From assembly GCA_040755835.1 (NCBI GenBank), contig JBFMAB010000013.1, forward strand, positions 1 to 64,000: DNA of 64,000 nt. The letters are read 5' to 3'. The stretch comes from JADLDB01 sp040755835. Its GTDB lineage: Bacteria; Myxococcota; Myxococcia; Myxococcales; Myxococcaceae. Below are positions 1 to 10,159 of the stretch, piece by piece. The notes beneath the pieces were generated by a model. The model worked only from the letters and a program-made list of their open reading frames with translations. It was not told the origin of the DNA and made no database searches. How positions within the stretch are numbered: position 1 is the first letter of the stretch; each line of letters starts with the position of its first letter. A program made the position numbers and the translations under genes.

Positions 1-897
1 CCCGTGCTTCTGGCCGCCGCGCGCGGGGCGGGCTTCGGGCGCGAGGCGGTGCCAGCGGGCACGGGCTGGGTGTGGCTGGTGGTGCTGCTGGCGATCGCCG
101 TCGTTCCTCCGAGCCTCGTCGCCGCGTGCGTCGAGGGCGAGGGCACTGCGCCGGCGTGGCCGTGGCGGCTGCCGGCGTTGCTGCGCGGACTTGGGCGAGA
201 TCTCACGCCGTTGATGGTGGCGACCGCCGCGGCGGCGCTCTTCGAGGTGGTGGACGGCGCGATGGAGCCGTTCAGTGGCGAGGACACGAAGCTGGATCTC
301 CACATCGTCCAGGCGTTCCTGCCTCGCTGGGCCTCGCTCGAGGCGCTCGCCGGGCTCGCCATCCTCGCGGGCGCGCTCGTCCGCACGCGCGCGACGGAGC
401 TGGGCCACGGCGACCCGGCGGCGGATCTCGTGGCGCGGCTGCAGGAGCCGCCGGCTGGCCGGTGGACACCGCCGGCGCCGGACCCGGAAGTGGTCGCCGC
501 CGAGCAGGCCCGCCGCTACGCGCCCATCGAGCTCGCGGATCCGCGGGACGTCATTCGCGAGGCCGTCGCCCGCAAGGACGTGGACGCGGCGCTGGTGCCG
601 CTGAAGGGCGGCCACGTCGCGCCCGATGCCGTCGACGCGGACGTGCTGATCGAGCTCGCGCAGCTGATGGGCGGGCGCGGGCAGTTCGCCGAGGCGGCGC
701 AGGTGCTCCGGGGCGTGGCGGTCCGGCCGCGGGGCCCGCAGACAGCGCGCGCGCTCGTCATCCTCGCGCGGCTATGCGTCGAGCGGCTGGGGGACGTCGA
801 CGAAGGCCGCGCGCTGTATCGCCGAGTCGTGGCGGACTTCCCTGGCACACCAGCGGCCGAGTTTGCCCGGGCGCAGCTGGCCGCCGACGGCGAGTGA
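1..897 (+). CDS. Membrane protein with C-terminal TPR-like region (5' truncated)
   Basis: The reading frame is open from the first base of the window, so the true start probably lies upstream; a GTG at position 4 is the first in-window candidate. The visible N-terminal part is hydrophobic, with a segment rich in V, L and I at about residues 23-41 and another near residues 108-125, suggesting two or more membrane helices. The last 130 residues are soluble and repeat-like: a stretch around 'GGRGQFAEAAQVLRGVA' looks like a TPR helix pair, as does the final 'DEGRALYRRVVADFPGTPAA' pattern. This resembles rhomboid-associated or other membrane TPR proteins, but no catalytic motif is visible and the function is unknown. 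Stop codon TGA at 895-897. Confidence 0.7.
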   Translation, partial: PVLLAAARGAGFGREAVPAGTGWVWLVVLLAIAVVPPSLVAACVEGEGTAPAWPWRLPALLRGLGRDLTPLMVATAAAALFEVVDGAMEPFSGEDTKLDLHIVQAFLPRWASLEALAGLAILAGALVRTRATELGHGDPAADLVARLQEPPAGRWTPPAPDPEVVAAEQARRYAPIELADPRDVIREAVARKDVDAALVPLKGGHVAPDAVDADVLIELAQLMGGRGQFAEAAQVLRGVAVRPRGPQTARALVILARLCVERLGDVDEGRALYRRVVADFPGTPAAEFARAQLAADGE

Positions 898-1255
898 AGG
901 CGTCAGTCTCCAGGGCGCGGCTGGCGAGGTCCCGGGGCCGGCCCGGCGCGTCGCGGACAGTCCCTCGGCGCCGGCGCACGCGACACACGTTCGGCGCAGC
1001 AGGTGGCGCGAACCCGAGTCCTGACTCGTTGGTTCGTGACACGGTGCTGCGGCGTCCCGCACGCTCCGCAGTCACCGAGTCCACGGCGCATTCAGGTGGT
1101 CGCACCGGCGCGGCTGGTCCCCACCGAGGCCCGCCCCATCGCCGCTGCCACCTCGAGGCTGGTCGCTGGCGCCGGCCCTCCCACCGTGGACGTCGTGTCA
1201 CGGCCATACGCCCACCGGGTGAGGTGCGCCCGCTTCGGCTACGGTTCGCCGCACC
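898..1255. other. Non-coding gap before the FHA activator gene
   Basis: About 358 bases without a convincing gene. The only structure noticed is a short inverted repeat at 1015-1028 (CGAGTC, 2-nt spacer, GACTCG). No tRNA-like fold, clear promoter or long terminator hairpin was recognised. It probably carries the promoter of the downstream activator gene, but no -10/-35 or -24/-12 match convinced me. Confidence 0.5.
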
Positions 1256-2560
<1,305 letters not shown>

Positions 2561-2635
2561 CGCGGGCTCGCAACCGGGGTAGCACGCCGCGGGCGAGGCA
2601 GCGCAGCAGGTCCGCGATCCGCCTCGAGTCCCCGG

Positions 2636-2652
2636 TGGGAACGGAGGTTGCT
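2636..2652 (+). promoter_or_regulatory. Candidate sigma54 (-24/-12) promoter
   Basis: The sequence TGGGAACGGAGGTTGCT places GG at 2638-2639 and GC at 2650-2651 with exactly ten bases between them, and the -12 element TTGCT is a full match. About ten of the twelve consensus positions agree. It lies 39 nt upstream of the lipoprotein ATG at 2691 and directly after a sigma54 activator gene, so the activator may control this promoter. A transcription start near 2663 is inferred. Confidence 0.55.
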
Positions 2653-2690
2653 CTGACGTCCTCCCGCAACCCTTTCCCACGGAGACCCAC

Positions 2691-3596
2691 ATGAAGACGA
2701 GGATCCTGATCTCGGCGGTGCTGGTGCTGGCCATCTCGGCGTGCGACGACCCGGTGGACGAGTTCCGTGACGCGGCGCCGTCGGCCCAGGGCATCGACAT
2801 CAAGATGCGCGGCGCGAAGGGCCAGGCGCTCGTCGGCGACCCGGCGTTGATGCCCGGCGTCACCGCGCTCGCGACCTTCGCCGTCAACGCGCACGTCGCC
2901 GTCATCCTCGGCACGGTGGCCTACGGCGTCTCGACGAAGCCCGCGTCGGCCACGCGCGACCGCGTCGAGTGGCGCGACGTCACCCGGCCGCTCTGGAAGG
3001 ACGTCTTCAACCTCACCATGACGCGCACCGCGAACGGCTTCGAGTACGTGGTGGAAGGCAAGCCGAAGTCGGGCGGCACGTACGTGCAGTTCATGACCGG
3101 CGTCCACCGGCCGGGCCTCTCCCAGGCGACCGGCGAGTTCACGATGGACTTCGCCGCGATGCAGGGGCTGGCCTCGCCGCCGAACACCGTGGGCAGCGCG
3201 ACCGTGAAGTACACGCGCACCGGCAAGGACATCACCGTCGACATCGCCTTCCACCAGACGGGCAAGCCGAACGGCACCGAGCGCGTCGACTCGCGCTACG
3301 CCTTCTCGCAGGTGGAGGGCGGCGAGGGCTTCTTCGAGTTCGTCGTCGACTCGGACTACGACAAGGCGAGCCCCGCGCTCGAGCGCCTCACCGTGAAGTC
3401 GCGCTGGCACTGGGACGGCGACGGCCGCTCGGACGTCATCGGCTCGGGCGGCGATCTCTCGGGCCCCTTCACCTTCTCGGAGTGCTGGGACAACGCGCTG
3501 AACCGCACCTACTACGGCGACACCCTGGGCCTGTTCCCCACCGAGGGCGCGGAGACGGACTGCACGTACGGCGAGGCGTCGTACTCGCGCCTGTGA
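2691..3596 (+). CDS. Lipoprotein of unknown function
   Basis: A 301-residue protein with a short Lys/Arg start, a hydrophobic stretch and a lipobox ending at Cys18 (ISAC), so it should be a lipidated, membrane-anchored periplasmic or outer-membrane protein. The mature part is rich in beta-prone segments, with Thr/Val-rich stretches and few cysteines, and has no motif I recognise. A ribosome binding site (ACGGAG, about 2679-2684) stands in front of the ATG. It follows the FHA-sigma54 activator gene and has its own candidate sigma54 promoter at 2636-2652, so it is probably the activator's target. A strong hairpin follows at 3625-3658, making it a single-gene transcription unit. Confidence 0.85.
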   Translation: MKTRILISAVLVLAISACDDPVDEFRDAAPSAQGIDIKMRGAKGQALVGDPALMPGVTALATFAVNAHVAVILGTVAYGVSTKPASATRDRVEWRDVTRPLWKDVFNLTMTRTANGFEYVVEGKPKSGGTYVQFMTGVHRPGLSQATGEFTMDFAAMQGLASPPNTVGSATVKYTRTGKDITVDIAFHQTGKPNGTERVDSRYAFSQVEGGEGFFEFVVDSDYDKASPALERLTVKSRWHWDGDGRSDVIGSGGDLSGPFTFSECWDNALNRTYYGDTLGLFPTEGAETDCTYGEASYSRL

Positions 3597-3624
3597 GCCG
3601 ACGCGACACACCCTCAAAACGACG

Positions 3625-3658
3625 CGGCGCGCGTGGGAGTTTCCTCCCGCGTGCGCCG
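3625..3658 (+). terminator. Strong hairpin, likely terminator of the lipoprotein gene
   Basis: Arms 3625-3639 and 3644-3658 pair over 15 base pairs with two G-T wobbles and a four-base loop (TTTC). It starts 29 nt after the lipoprotein stop codon. There is no long T-tract after it, as is common in very GC-rich genomes, so whether it is intrinsic or Rho-assisted is uncertain. Confidence 0.65.
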
Positions 3659-3838
3659 TGGTGGCTCGAGCGGAGCTGCGACACGTCGCCCGCCGTGCGG
3701 TCGACGATGGCCGCAGCTCGTGGTCGCCCTGGCCGTCGGTGCACACGCTGAAGATCCGCGAGAAGGAGGCCGCCACCGTTGCGGTTCGCTGGGCGGGTGG
3801 ACCCGGGAACTGCAGCCCGGGTGGCGTATGTTTCACCC

Positions 3839-4534
3839 GTGTTGCGGCGAACGATCCCCCTCCTGGCCATGCTCTGGACGCTCGGCGCCGGCGCCGCCGA
3901 CCGCGTGAAGGAGGTCCGCACGCGCCGCGCCGACGACGTGAAGGCGCTCGTCACCGCGGCCGGCCTGACGTACCCCGTCGACGAGGTGTACCTGCGCGCC
4001 TTCAAAGAGGAGCGCGAACTCGAGGTGTGGGCCGGCAAGAAGGGCCGGCCGCTCACGCTGGTGAAGCGCTACCCGTTCTGCGCCGCGTCGGGCGAGTTGG
4101 GGCCCAAGCGGAGGGAAGGCGACCTCCAGGTTCCCGAGGGCCTCTACGAGGTGCCGGAGTTCAACCCGAACTCCAACTTCCACCTCTCGATGAAGGTGTC
4201 GTACCCCAACGCCTCCGACCGCGTGCGCAGCGACAAGGCGCGCCCCGGGGGCCTCATCTACCTCCACGGCAGCTGCGCCAGCATCGGCTGCATCGCGATC
4301 GAGGACGGGCCCATCGAGGAGGTGTACCTGCTCGCGCTCGACGCCCGCGTCCGGCCGATCCGCTTCGACATCTTCCCCCGGCGCCTCACCGACGAGGCCG
4401 TCGGCGCCCTCGACGGCTCGCCCCACGCAGACTTCTGGAAGGAACTCAAGCCCGCGTTCGACGCCTTCGAAACTTCGAGAAGGCCCGCCCGTTTCACGGT
4501 CGATGGGAAGACCGGCGCCTATCGCATTCGCTAA
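3839..4534 (+). CDS. L,D-transpeptidase, YafK/YkuD type
   Basis: A secreted enzyme of the ErfK/YbiS/YkuD fold, which acts on peptidoglycan through a catalytic cysteine (cross-linking, protein attachment, or in the YafK branch release of attached lipoprotein). The motif around Cys151, 'HGSCASIGCIAI', contains the family's SxGC with an upstream His. The GTG at 3839 is preferred: it gives an Arg-Arg start followed by a hydrophobic signal peptide ending near 'GAGAA'; the frame stays open upstream to a TTG at 3779, but that would put extra residues before the signal. About 231 residues, usual for YafK-like proteins. It is followed by the ECF sigma gene after about 97 nt. Confidence 0.88.
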   Translation: MLRRTIPLLAMLWTLGAGAADRVKEVRTRRADDVKALVTAAGLTYPVDEVYLRAFKEERELEVWAGKKGRPLTLVKRYPFCAASGELGPKRREGDLQVPEGLYEVPEFNPNSNFHLSMKVSYPNASDRVRSDKARPGGLIYLHGSCASIGCIAIEDGPIEEVYLLALDARVRPIRFDIFPRRLTDEAVGALDGSPHADFWKELKPAFDAFETSRRPARFTVDGKTGAYRIR

Positions 4535-4631
4535 GCCACCGGAAGGACGGGTGCATTCTTCCTGGGAACCCGTTGCCCGGAAGGGTGTCAGGCCCTCTAC
4601 GATCGGGCTTGTGTCCGGCTGGGAGGAAGAG

Positions 4632-5291
4632 GTGCCGAGCGACGTGCTGGAGCTGCCGGCTCACGCGATGGAGGAGCCGCGGGGCGCGGTTGAGGCGACC
4701 GGCGAGCTCCCCGAGCGGCTGCTCATCGCCCGCCTGCGACGGCGGGATCCGTCGGCCTTCGAGCTGCTGGTCCGCACGCATCAGCACCGCGTGTACGACT
4801 TCTGCGTGCGCATGGTGGGCGACCGCGAAGAGGCGTTCGATCTCACGCAGGAGATCTTCATCAGCATCCACCAGCACCTCGACAAGTTCCGCGCCGATGC
4901 GAAGCTGACGACGTGGATCTTCCGCATCTCCCGCAACCACTGCCTCAACCGCATCAAGTACCTCAAGCGGCGGGGCCGCGGGCGCAGCGAGGAGTTCGGC
5001 GAGACGAACGAGCTGTCGATCACCGAGTCCCTCGGCGGCTCGGCGCGGCCCGACGAGCACGTCAGCGCGCAGCGGGAGCGCGAGCTGGTGCACAGGGCGA
5101 TCGCGCACCTCGAGGAAGACCAGCGCGCGCTGGTGGTTTTGAGAGACGTCGAGGGGCTGAGCTACGAGGAGATCATGGAGATCACCGAGCTGCCCGAAGG
5201 AACCGTGAAGAGCCGCTTGCACCGCGCGCGGGAGAAGCTGGCCGGCATTCTGGCGAAGCTTGAGGAAAGCCTCGCGGATCGAGGAGACTAG
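4632..5291 (+). CDS. ECF-type RNA polymerase sigma factor
   Basis: A sigma70-family group 4 (ECF) factor of about 219 residues. Region 2 is seen as 'FELLVRTHQHRVYDFCVRMV', 'DLTQEIFISIHQHL' and the DNA-melting 'TTWIFRISRNHCLNR'; region 4 as 'GLSYEEIMEITELPEGTVKSR', a helix-turn-helix that reads the -35 element. GTG 4632 is chosen because GGAGG (4622-4626) sits five nt upstream; a GTG at 4611 or a longer frame from 4503 is possible but overlaps the preceding gene. The next gene, five nt downstream, encodes a small membrane protein that looks like its anti-sigma factor. It resembles the RpoE1-like factors of myxobacteria, but that specific assignment is a guess. Confidence 0.92.
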   Translation: MPSDVLELPAHAMEEPRGAVEATGELPERLLIARLRRRDPSAFELLVRTHQHRVYDFCVRMVGDREEAFDLTQEIFISIHQHLDKFRADAKLTTWIFRISRNHCLNRIKYLKRRGRGRSEEFGETNELSITESLGGSARPDEHVSAQRERELVHRAIAHLEEDQRALVVLRDVEGLSYEEIMEITELPEGTVKSRLHRAREKLAGILAKLEESLADRGD

Positions 5292-5296
5292 CCGTC

Positions 5297-5644
5297 GTGC
5301 GTCGCGAACTGTCCAGGGCTGAAGTGGAGCGGCTCTTCATGGGAGCCGTCGATGACGCGCTGGCCGGCGCGGACGCCGCCACGTTCGAAGCCGAGCTGGC
5401 GGCCAACGCCGAGCTGAAGGCGCGGTTCGAGCGCTACCAGAGGACGGTGGGGCTCCTGAAGGGTGCGCCGAGGGAAAAGGCGCCGGACGCGCTCGCCACG
5501 ATGATCCTCCGTCGTACGCGGCGCCGGCGCTTCAGCGTGCGCACGCGCGACCTGCACGCCGCCTACCGGCTGCCGGCCGAAGTCGTCATTCCGCTCCTCG
5601 TCGCGGTGCTGGTAGCGATGTTCATGCTCCTCGCCTCGCCCTGA
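5297..5644 (+). CDS. Probable membrane-bound anti-sigma factor
   Basis: A 115-residue protein starting at a GTG five nt after the sigma-factor stop codon, so the two are co-translated. The N-terminal 70 residues are helical and charged ('LFMGAVDDALAGADAATFEAE'), resembling the sigma-binding part of anti-sigma factors. A single membrane helix lies at about residues 92-112 near the C-terminus. The zinc-binding HxxxCxxC motif of ZAS-type anti-sigma factors is absent. The role is inferred from position, size and topology. Confidence 0.7.
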   Translation: MRRELSRAEVERLFMGAVDDALAGADAATFEAELAANAELKARFERYQRTVGLLKGAPREKAPDALATMILRRTRRRRFSVRTRDLHAAYRLPAEVVIPLLVAVLVAMFMLLASP

Positions 5645-5714
5645 CCTCCGCGTCATCCCACATCGGTGTACGACACGGCTGCCCTGATGCGCGCGCGGTG
5701 TGCGCAGGAGCCGG

Positions 5715-5752
5715 GTGCCGGATCGCGGGTTTCCGTGGCCTGGATCCGGCAC
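5715..5752 (+). terminator. Perfect 10-bp inverted repeat after the sigma/anti-sigma operon
   Basis: GTGCCGGATC at 5715-5724 is exactly complementary to GATCCGGCAC at 5743-5752, with an 18-nt spacer that itself can fold. It lies 71 nt after the anti-sigma stop and 40 nt before the next ATG. It could be a terminator, an attenuator or an operator; no T-tract follows. Confidence 0.4.
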
Positions 5753-5791
5753 TCACCTTGCGTCGGACCCGGCCGGCCGAAAGGGGACCCG

Positions 5792-6272
5792 ATGCCTCGG
5801 CGTGCAGCGCTGCTCGTCCTTCTCCTCGCGGGGGGGCGAACTCATCAACCCCGATCCGACGAAGCCGCGGGCGACGCCGCCGCCGGTGGCGACGGTACCG
5901 GACCTGGAGCTCACGTGGCTCCCGTCGCTGCCGGACTCGTCGCTCAAGCTGCTGGCGGAGCTCTCCGGCGGCCGCATCGCCGTGGACCCGGACGCGAGAG
6001 ACGCGCTCACCGGTCTGGCCGCGTGTACCGATCGCGTCACGTACTGCTACGCGCCAGGCAGCAAGGCTCTCACGGCCTGCCTCGATGCGATGCCGACGTG
6101 CGCCACCGAGACGCCGTGGCTCGAGGCGACGGCCTGCTGTCCCGGCGCGTGCAAGACCGCGTTCAACACGGCGGTCAGCGGCGGCGAAGCGCCCAACAAG
6201 GCCTTCGAGCGCCTCTTCTTCCTCGAGCCGGACTGCTTCCCGGGCGTCCGCGCGCTGCTGGAGGCGCCATGA
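5792..6272 (+). CDS. Secreted Cys-rich protein, reading frame broken at a G7 run
   Basis: An ATG at 5792 begins an excellent signal peptide (MPRRAALLVLLLAG), but its frame leaves the coding sequence at a run of seven G at 5830-5836. The rest of the protein, beginning 'GELINPDPTKPRATPP', continues in the +1 frame to the TGA at 6270-6272. One base too many (or two missing) at the run would explain this. The downstream frame is coding: it is overlapped ATGA by the next gene and contains a Cys-rich module ('CTDRVTYCYAPGSKALTACL' and 'ACCPGACKTAF'). An alternative GTG start at 5700 in the downstream frame gives an Arg-rich, signal-less N-terminus and is less likely. A lipobox Cys may have been lost at the break. 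Function unknown; probably works with the next gene. Confidence 0.6.
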
Positions 6273-8068
6273 AGCGCGCGCTCCTGGTGGCGGCGGTGGT
6301 GGCGGCGCCCGCGGCGTGGGCCTGGGAGTCGGCCTGCAGCGTGTATGCGAACCCGGCGCAGGAGCCGTCGGCGCTCAAGATGACGGAAGGGCTGCCGTGC
6401 GCGCCGCAGGGCGAGGCGACGGCCCGCGCGCGCTGGGTGGGCGGCTTCGACGAGCGCCGGCAGCTGTGGGAGGCGACGCGCGAGAAGGCGGGCCTGCCCG
6501 CGGCGCTGTCGTCGACGACGCCGTTGCAGGTCTTCACCACCGACGCCACGGTGATGGTGGGCGGCCAGGCGGCGCCGACGCTGCTGCCGGCGCCCTTCGA
6601 CGCGGCCACGCGCATGCGCTTCCGCCAGGTGACGGTGGGCGAGCTGGCGCAGTTGCCCGACTTCTCCTACGCGCTGTGGGACTGGGCGTCGGGCCACGAG
6701 ACGTGCCCGCTGGCCGGGGCGAGCGACGCGACGGACTGCCACGACTTCGCCGCGCACATGGGGCCGGTGAACTCCAACCACTTCCTGCCGCAGGCCGGCA
6801 CCTCCTACGCGCACTACCACGCGCTCGCGCTGGGCCGCGCCGCCGCGTGCGCGGACATGAAGGCGAAGGTGGCCGGCGCCGGCGGGCGGTTCGACGCGTT
6901 CCTGCGCGCCTGCGAGCTCGAGGCGCTGGCCTTCGAGGCCGTGGGCCAGCACTTCCTGCAGGACGCCTGGAGCATGGGGCACATGTGGCAGCGCTGGGGC
7001 AGCGCCAGCCTCGCGGACTTCCCGCAGGGCAGCACCGAGGACCAGCGCGACCGCGCGGTGCTGGTGGCGCTGGTGTCGGGCCTCTTCCACGGTGCGCGCA
7101 GCGTGATGCAGGCCCTGCCGTCGTGGACGGGCTACGACGTGAACGACGCCATGTGCGCGCCGTGGGCCGACGTGCGCTTCATGACGGCCACCGGCACGCT
7201 GGGGCAGGGCATCGGCGACAACGACCTCAAGCTGATGGCGCCGTTCTCCGCCAACGCGCTCTACGACACCCAGTCGCAGACCTTCTTCTCGTGCGCGGCC
7301 TCCGGGATGCTCGAGGTGTACCGCGCGGCCGGGGAGAGCCACGGCCCGGCGACGCCGCAGCAGGGGCTCATGTCGGTCGACCCGACGAGCGCGACCTGCT
7401 TCGGTCAGCGCGCCACCAACGCGGCGATGGCGCGCGGCGCGGCGGTGAACCTGAAGGTGGGCGGGCTGCAGAGCACCATCCCCCTCGACGCGCGCTTCGT
7501 GTCCACCATGGTGCCCGAGGTGGCGAAGAGCCAGGGCAAGGTGCCGGTGTCCAACAAGCTGCGCAACGAGTTCCGCCTGAGCCTCTCGCGCTTCGTGACG
7601 ATGGCGCGCATCCGCGCGAAGGAGGATCCGCTGGCCACCGACGTCGCCGACGGGCAGTGGGGCGACCTGCTGGGCGTGAAGCCGAACGGCCAGTACACGG
7701 CGCTCGCGCCGTACCTGGACCCGGTGCTGCCGTGGGACGCCGCCGACGACAAGGCCGTGCACGTGCGGCGCGTCTTCCACCGGGCGCACGCGGCGGACTG
7801 GTGCGCCTCCATGGACGAGCCGGCCCTGCGCGCGCTCAAGGCCCACGCCGCCGCCTCCTCGCTCGACGCGGAGGGCCGCGCGGTCGCCTGCACGGTGTGC
7901 GCGGAGTTCGCGGTGCGGCACCTGCGCCTGGGCACCGGCGCCACGGCGTACGACACCAGCCAGGAGCCGCTGTGCGCGTACCTCGCGCCGGGGAGCGCCA
8001 TGCTGTACCGCGAGGAGTCCGGGGTGACCGATCCCTTCGCTGTCCCCTCGCGGTGGTGCTGTCCCTGA
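6269..8068 (+). CDS. Secreted zinc-dependent phospholipase C-like protein
   Basis: A 599-residue exported protein with a clear signal peptide (cleavage near AWA, residue 18). Residues about 226-244 read 'GQHFLQDAWSMGHMWQRWG', an H-x3-D-x5-H pattern that matches the metal-binding core of the zinc-dependent phospholipase C / S1-P1 nuclease fold; further His residues lie upstream at 'NSNHFLPQAGTSYAHYHALA'. Several Cys residues could form disulfides. The enzyme activity is an inference from this motif alone; the protein is about twice the length of classical family members. The start ATG overlaps the stop of the preceding gene (ATGA), so the two are translationally coupled. The C-terminus is Cys-rich (RWCCP). 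Confidence 0.65.
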   Translation: MKRALLVAAVVAAPAAWAWESACSVYANPAQEPSALKMTEGLPCAPQGEATARARWVGGFDERRQLWEATREKAGLPAALSSTTPLQVFTTDATVMVGGQAAPTLLPAPFDAATRMRFRQVTVGELAQLPDFSYALWDWASGHETCPLAGASDATDCHDFAAHMGPVNSNHFLPQAGTSYAHYHALALGRAAACADMKAKVAGAGGRFDAFLRACELEALAFEAVGQHFLQDAWSMGHMWQRWGSASLADFPQGSTEDQRDRAVLVALVSGLFHGARSVMQALPSWTGYDVNDAMCAPWADVRFMTATGTLGQGIGDNDLKLMAPFSANALYDTQSQTFFSCAASGMLEVYRAAGESHGPATPQQGLMSVDPTSATCFGQRATNAAMARGAAVNLKVGGLQSTIPLDARFVSTMVPEVAKSQGKVPVSNKLRNEFRLSLSRFVTMARIRAKEDPLATDVADGQWGDLLGVKPNGQYTALAPYLDPVLPWDAADDKAVHVRRVFHRAHAADWCASMDEPALRALKAHAAASSLDAEGRAVACTVCAEFAVRHLRLGTGATAYDTSQEPLCAYLAPGSAMLYREESGVTDPFAVPSRWCCP

Positions 8069-8136
8069 GCCCTGCGCGCGAGGGTGAGGTATGTCGAGTC
8101 AATCAGGAGTCACCCGCTCGCTCCACGGGAGGCTCC

Positions 8137-8393
8137 ATGCGCCAGCTCACCATTCGAGGGTTCGACTCCGAGCTGGCCCGGGCGCTGAAGCAGCTTGCGC
8201 GGGATCTCGGGGTGTCGCTGAACCAGGCGGCGATCCAGTGGATGAAGCGCGGTGCGCGCGCGGGTCGGGGAAAGCCCGAGGAGGCGCTCGGTCGCCGGCC
8301 CGACGACTTCATCGGCGCGGATCCAGAAGCCGCGCGGGACATCGAGCGAGGCGAAAGGACTTCGAGCGCGTCGACGAGGCGCTGTGGCGGTGA
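8137..8393 (+). pseudogene. VapB/FitA-like antitoxin gene with frameshift
   Basis: The ATG at 8137 follows a good ribosome binding site (GGGAGG, 8128-8133). The first 70 codons encode a ribbon-helix-helix antitoxin ('LTIRGFDSELARALKQLARD', 'GVSLNQAAIQWMKRG'). At about 8352-8356 the frame is lost in a short A-run. One extra A would join it to the conserved end 'KDFERVDEALWR' read in the next frame to the TGA at 8391-8393. That stop overlaps the toxin start (GTGA), the normal VapBC arrangement. In the present sequence the original frame runs on into Arg-rich nonsense. The DNA-binding part may still be made, but the toxin-neutralising tail is altered. Confidence 0.75.
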
Positions 8394-8551
8394 AGGTCCT
8401 GCTGGACACCAACGCATACTCCGAGCTGCTCAAGGGCTCGCCGAGCGTCGCCAACGCGATCCGCCGGGCGCGTCGCGTCGTGTTCTCGGCCGTCGTCGCG
8501 GGCGAGCTGCTCCATGGCTTCCGTAACGGCAGCCGGTACCTCGGCGCCTGA
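8390..8551 (+). pseudogene. Truncated VapC-type PIN toxin
   Basis: Starting at GTG 8390 (or 8384) the frame encodes 'VKVLLDTNAYSELLKG', which holds the first catalytic Asp of PIN-domain ribonucleases, and continues to 'VVAGELLHGFRNGSRY' with the conserved Glu. It then stops after only about 53 residues, where intact VapC proteins have about 130. The remaining acidic residues of the active site are absent, so the toxin should be inactive. The lysS gene begins 48 nt later, so the 3' part of the toxin gene appears to have been deleted. Confidence 0.75.
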
Positions 8552-8599
8552 GCGGGAAAGCCCTTGCCCGTTGGCGTGCCCCGTGGTGAGTGCCGCCCC

Positions 8600-10155
<1,556 letters not shown>

Positions 10156-10159
<4 letters not shown>

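Noticed and set aside
898..1255. RNA gene in the gap before the FHA activator
   Set aside because: No cloverleaf or other convincing fold; only a six-base-pair inverted repeat was seen.
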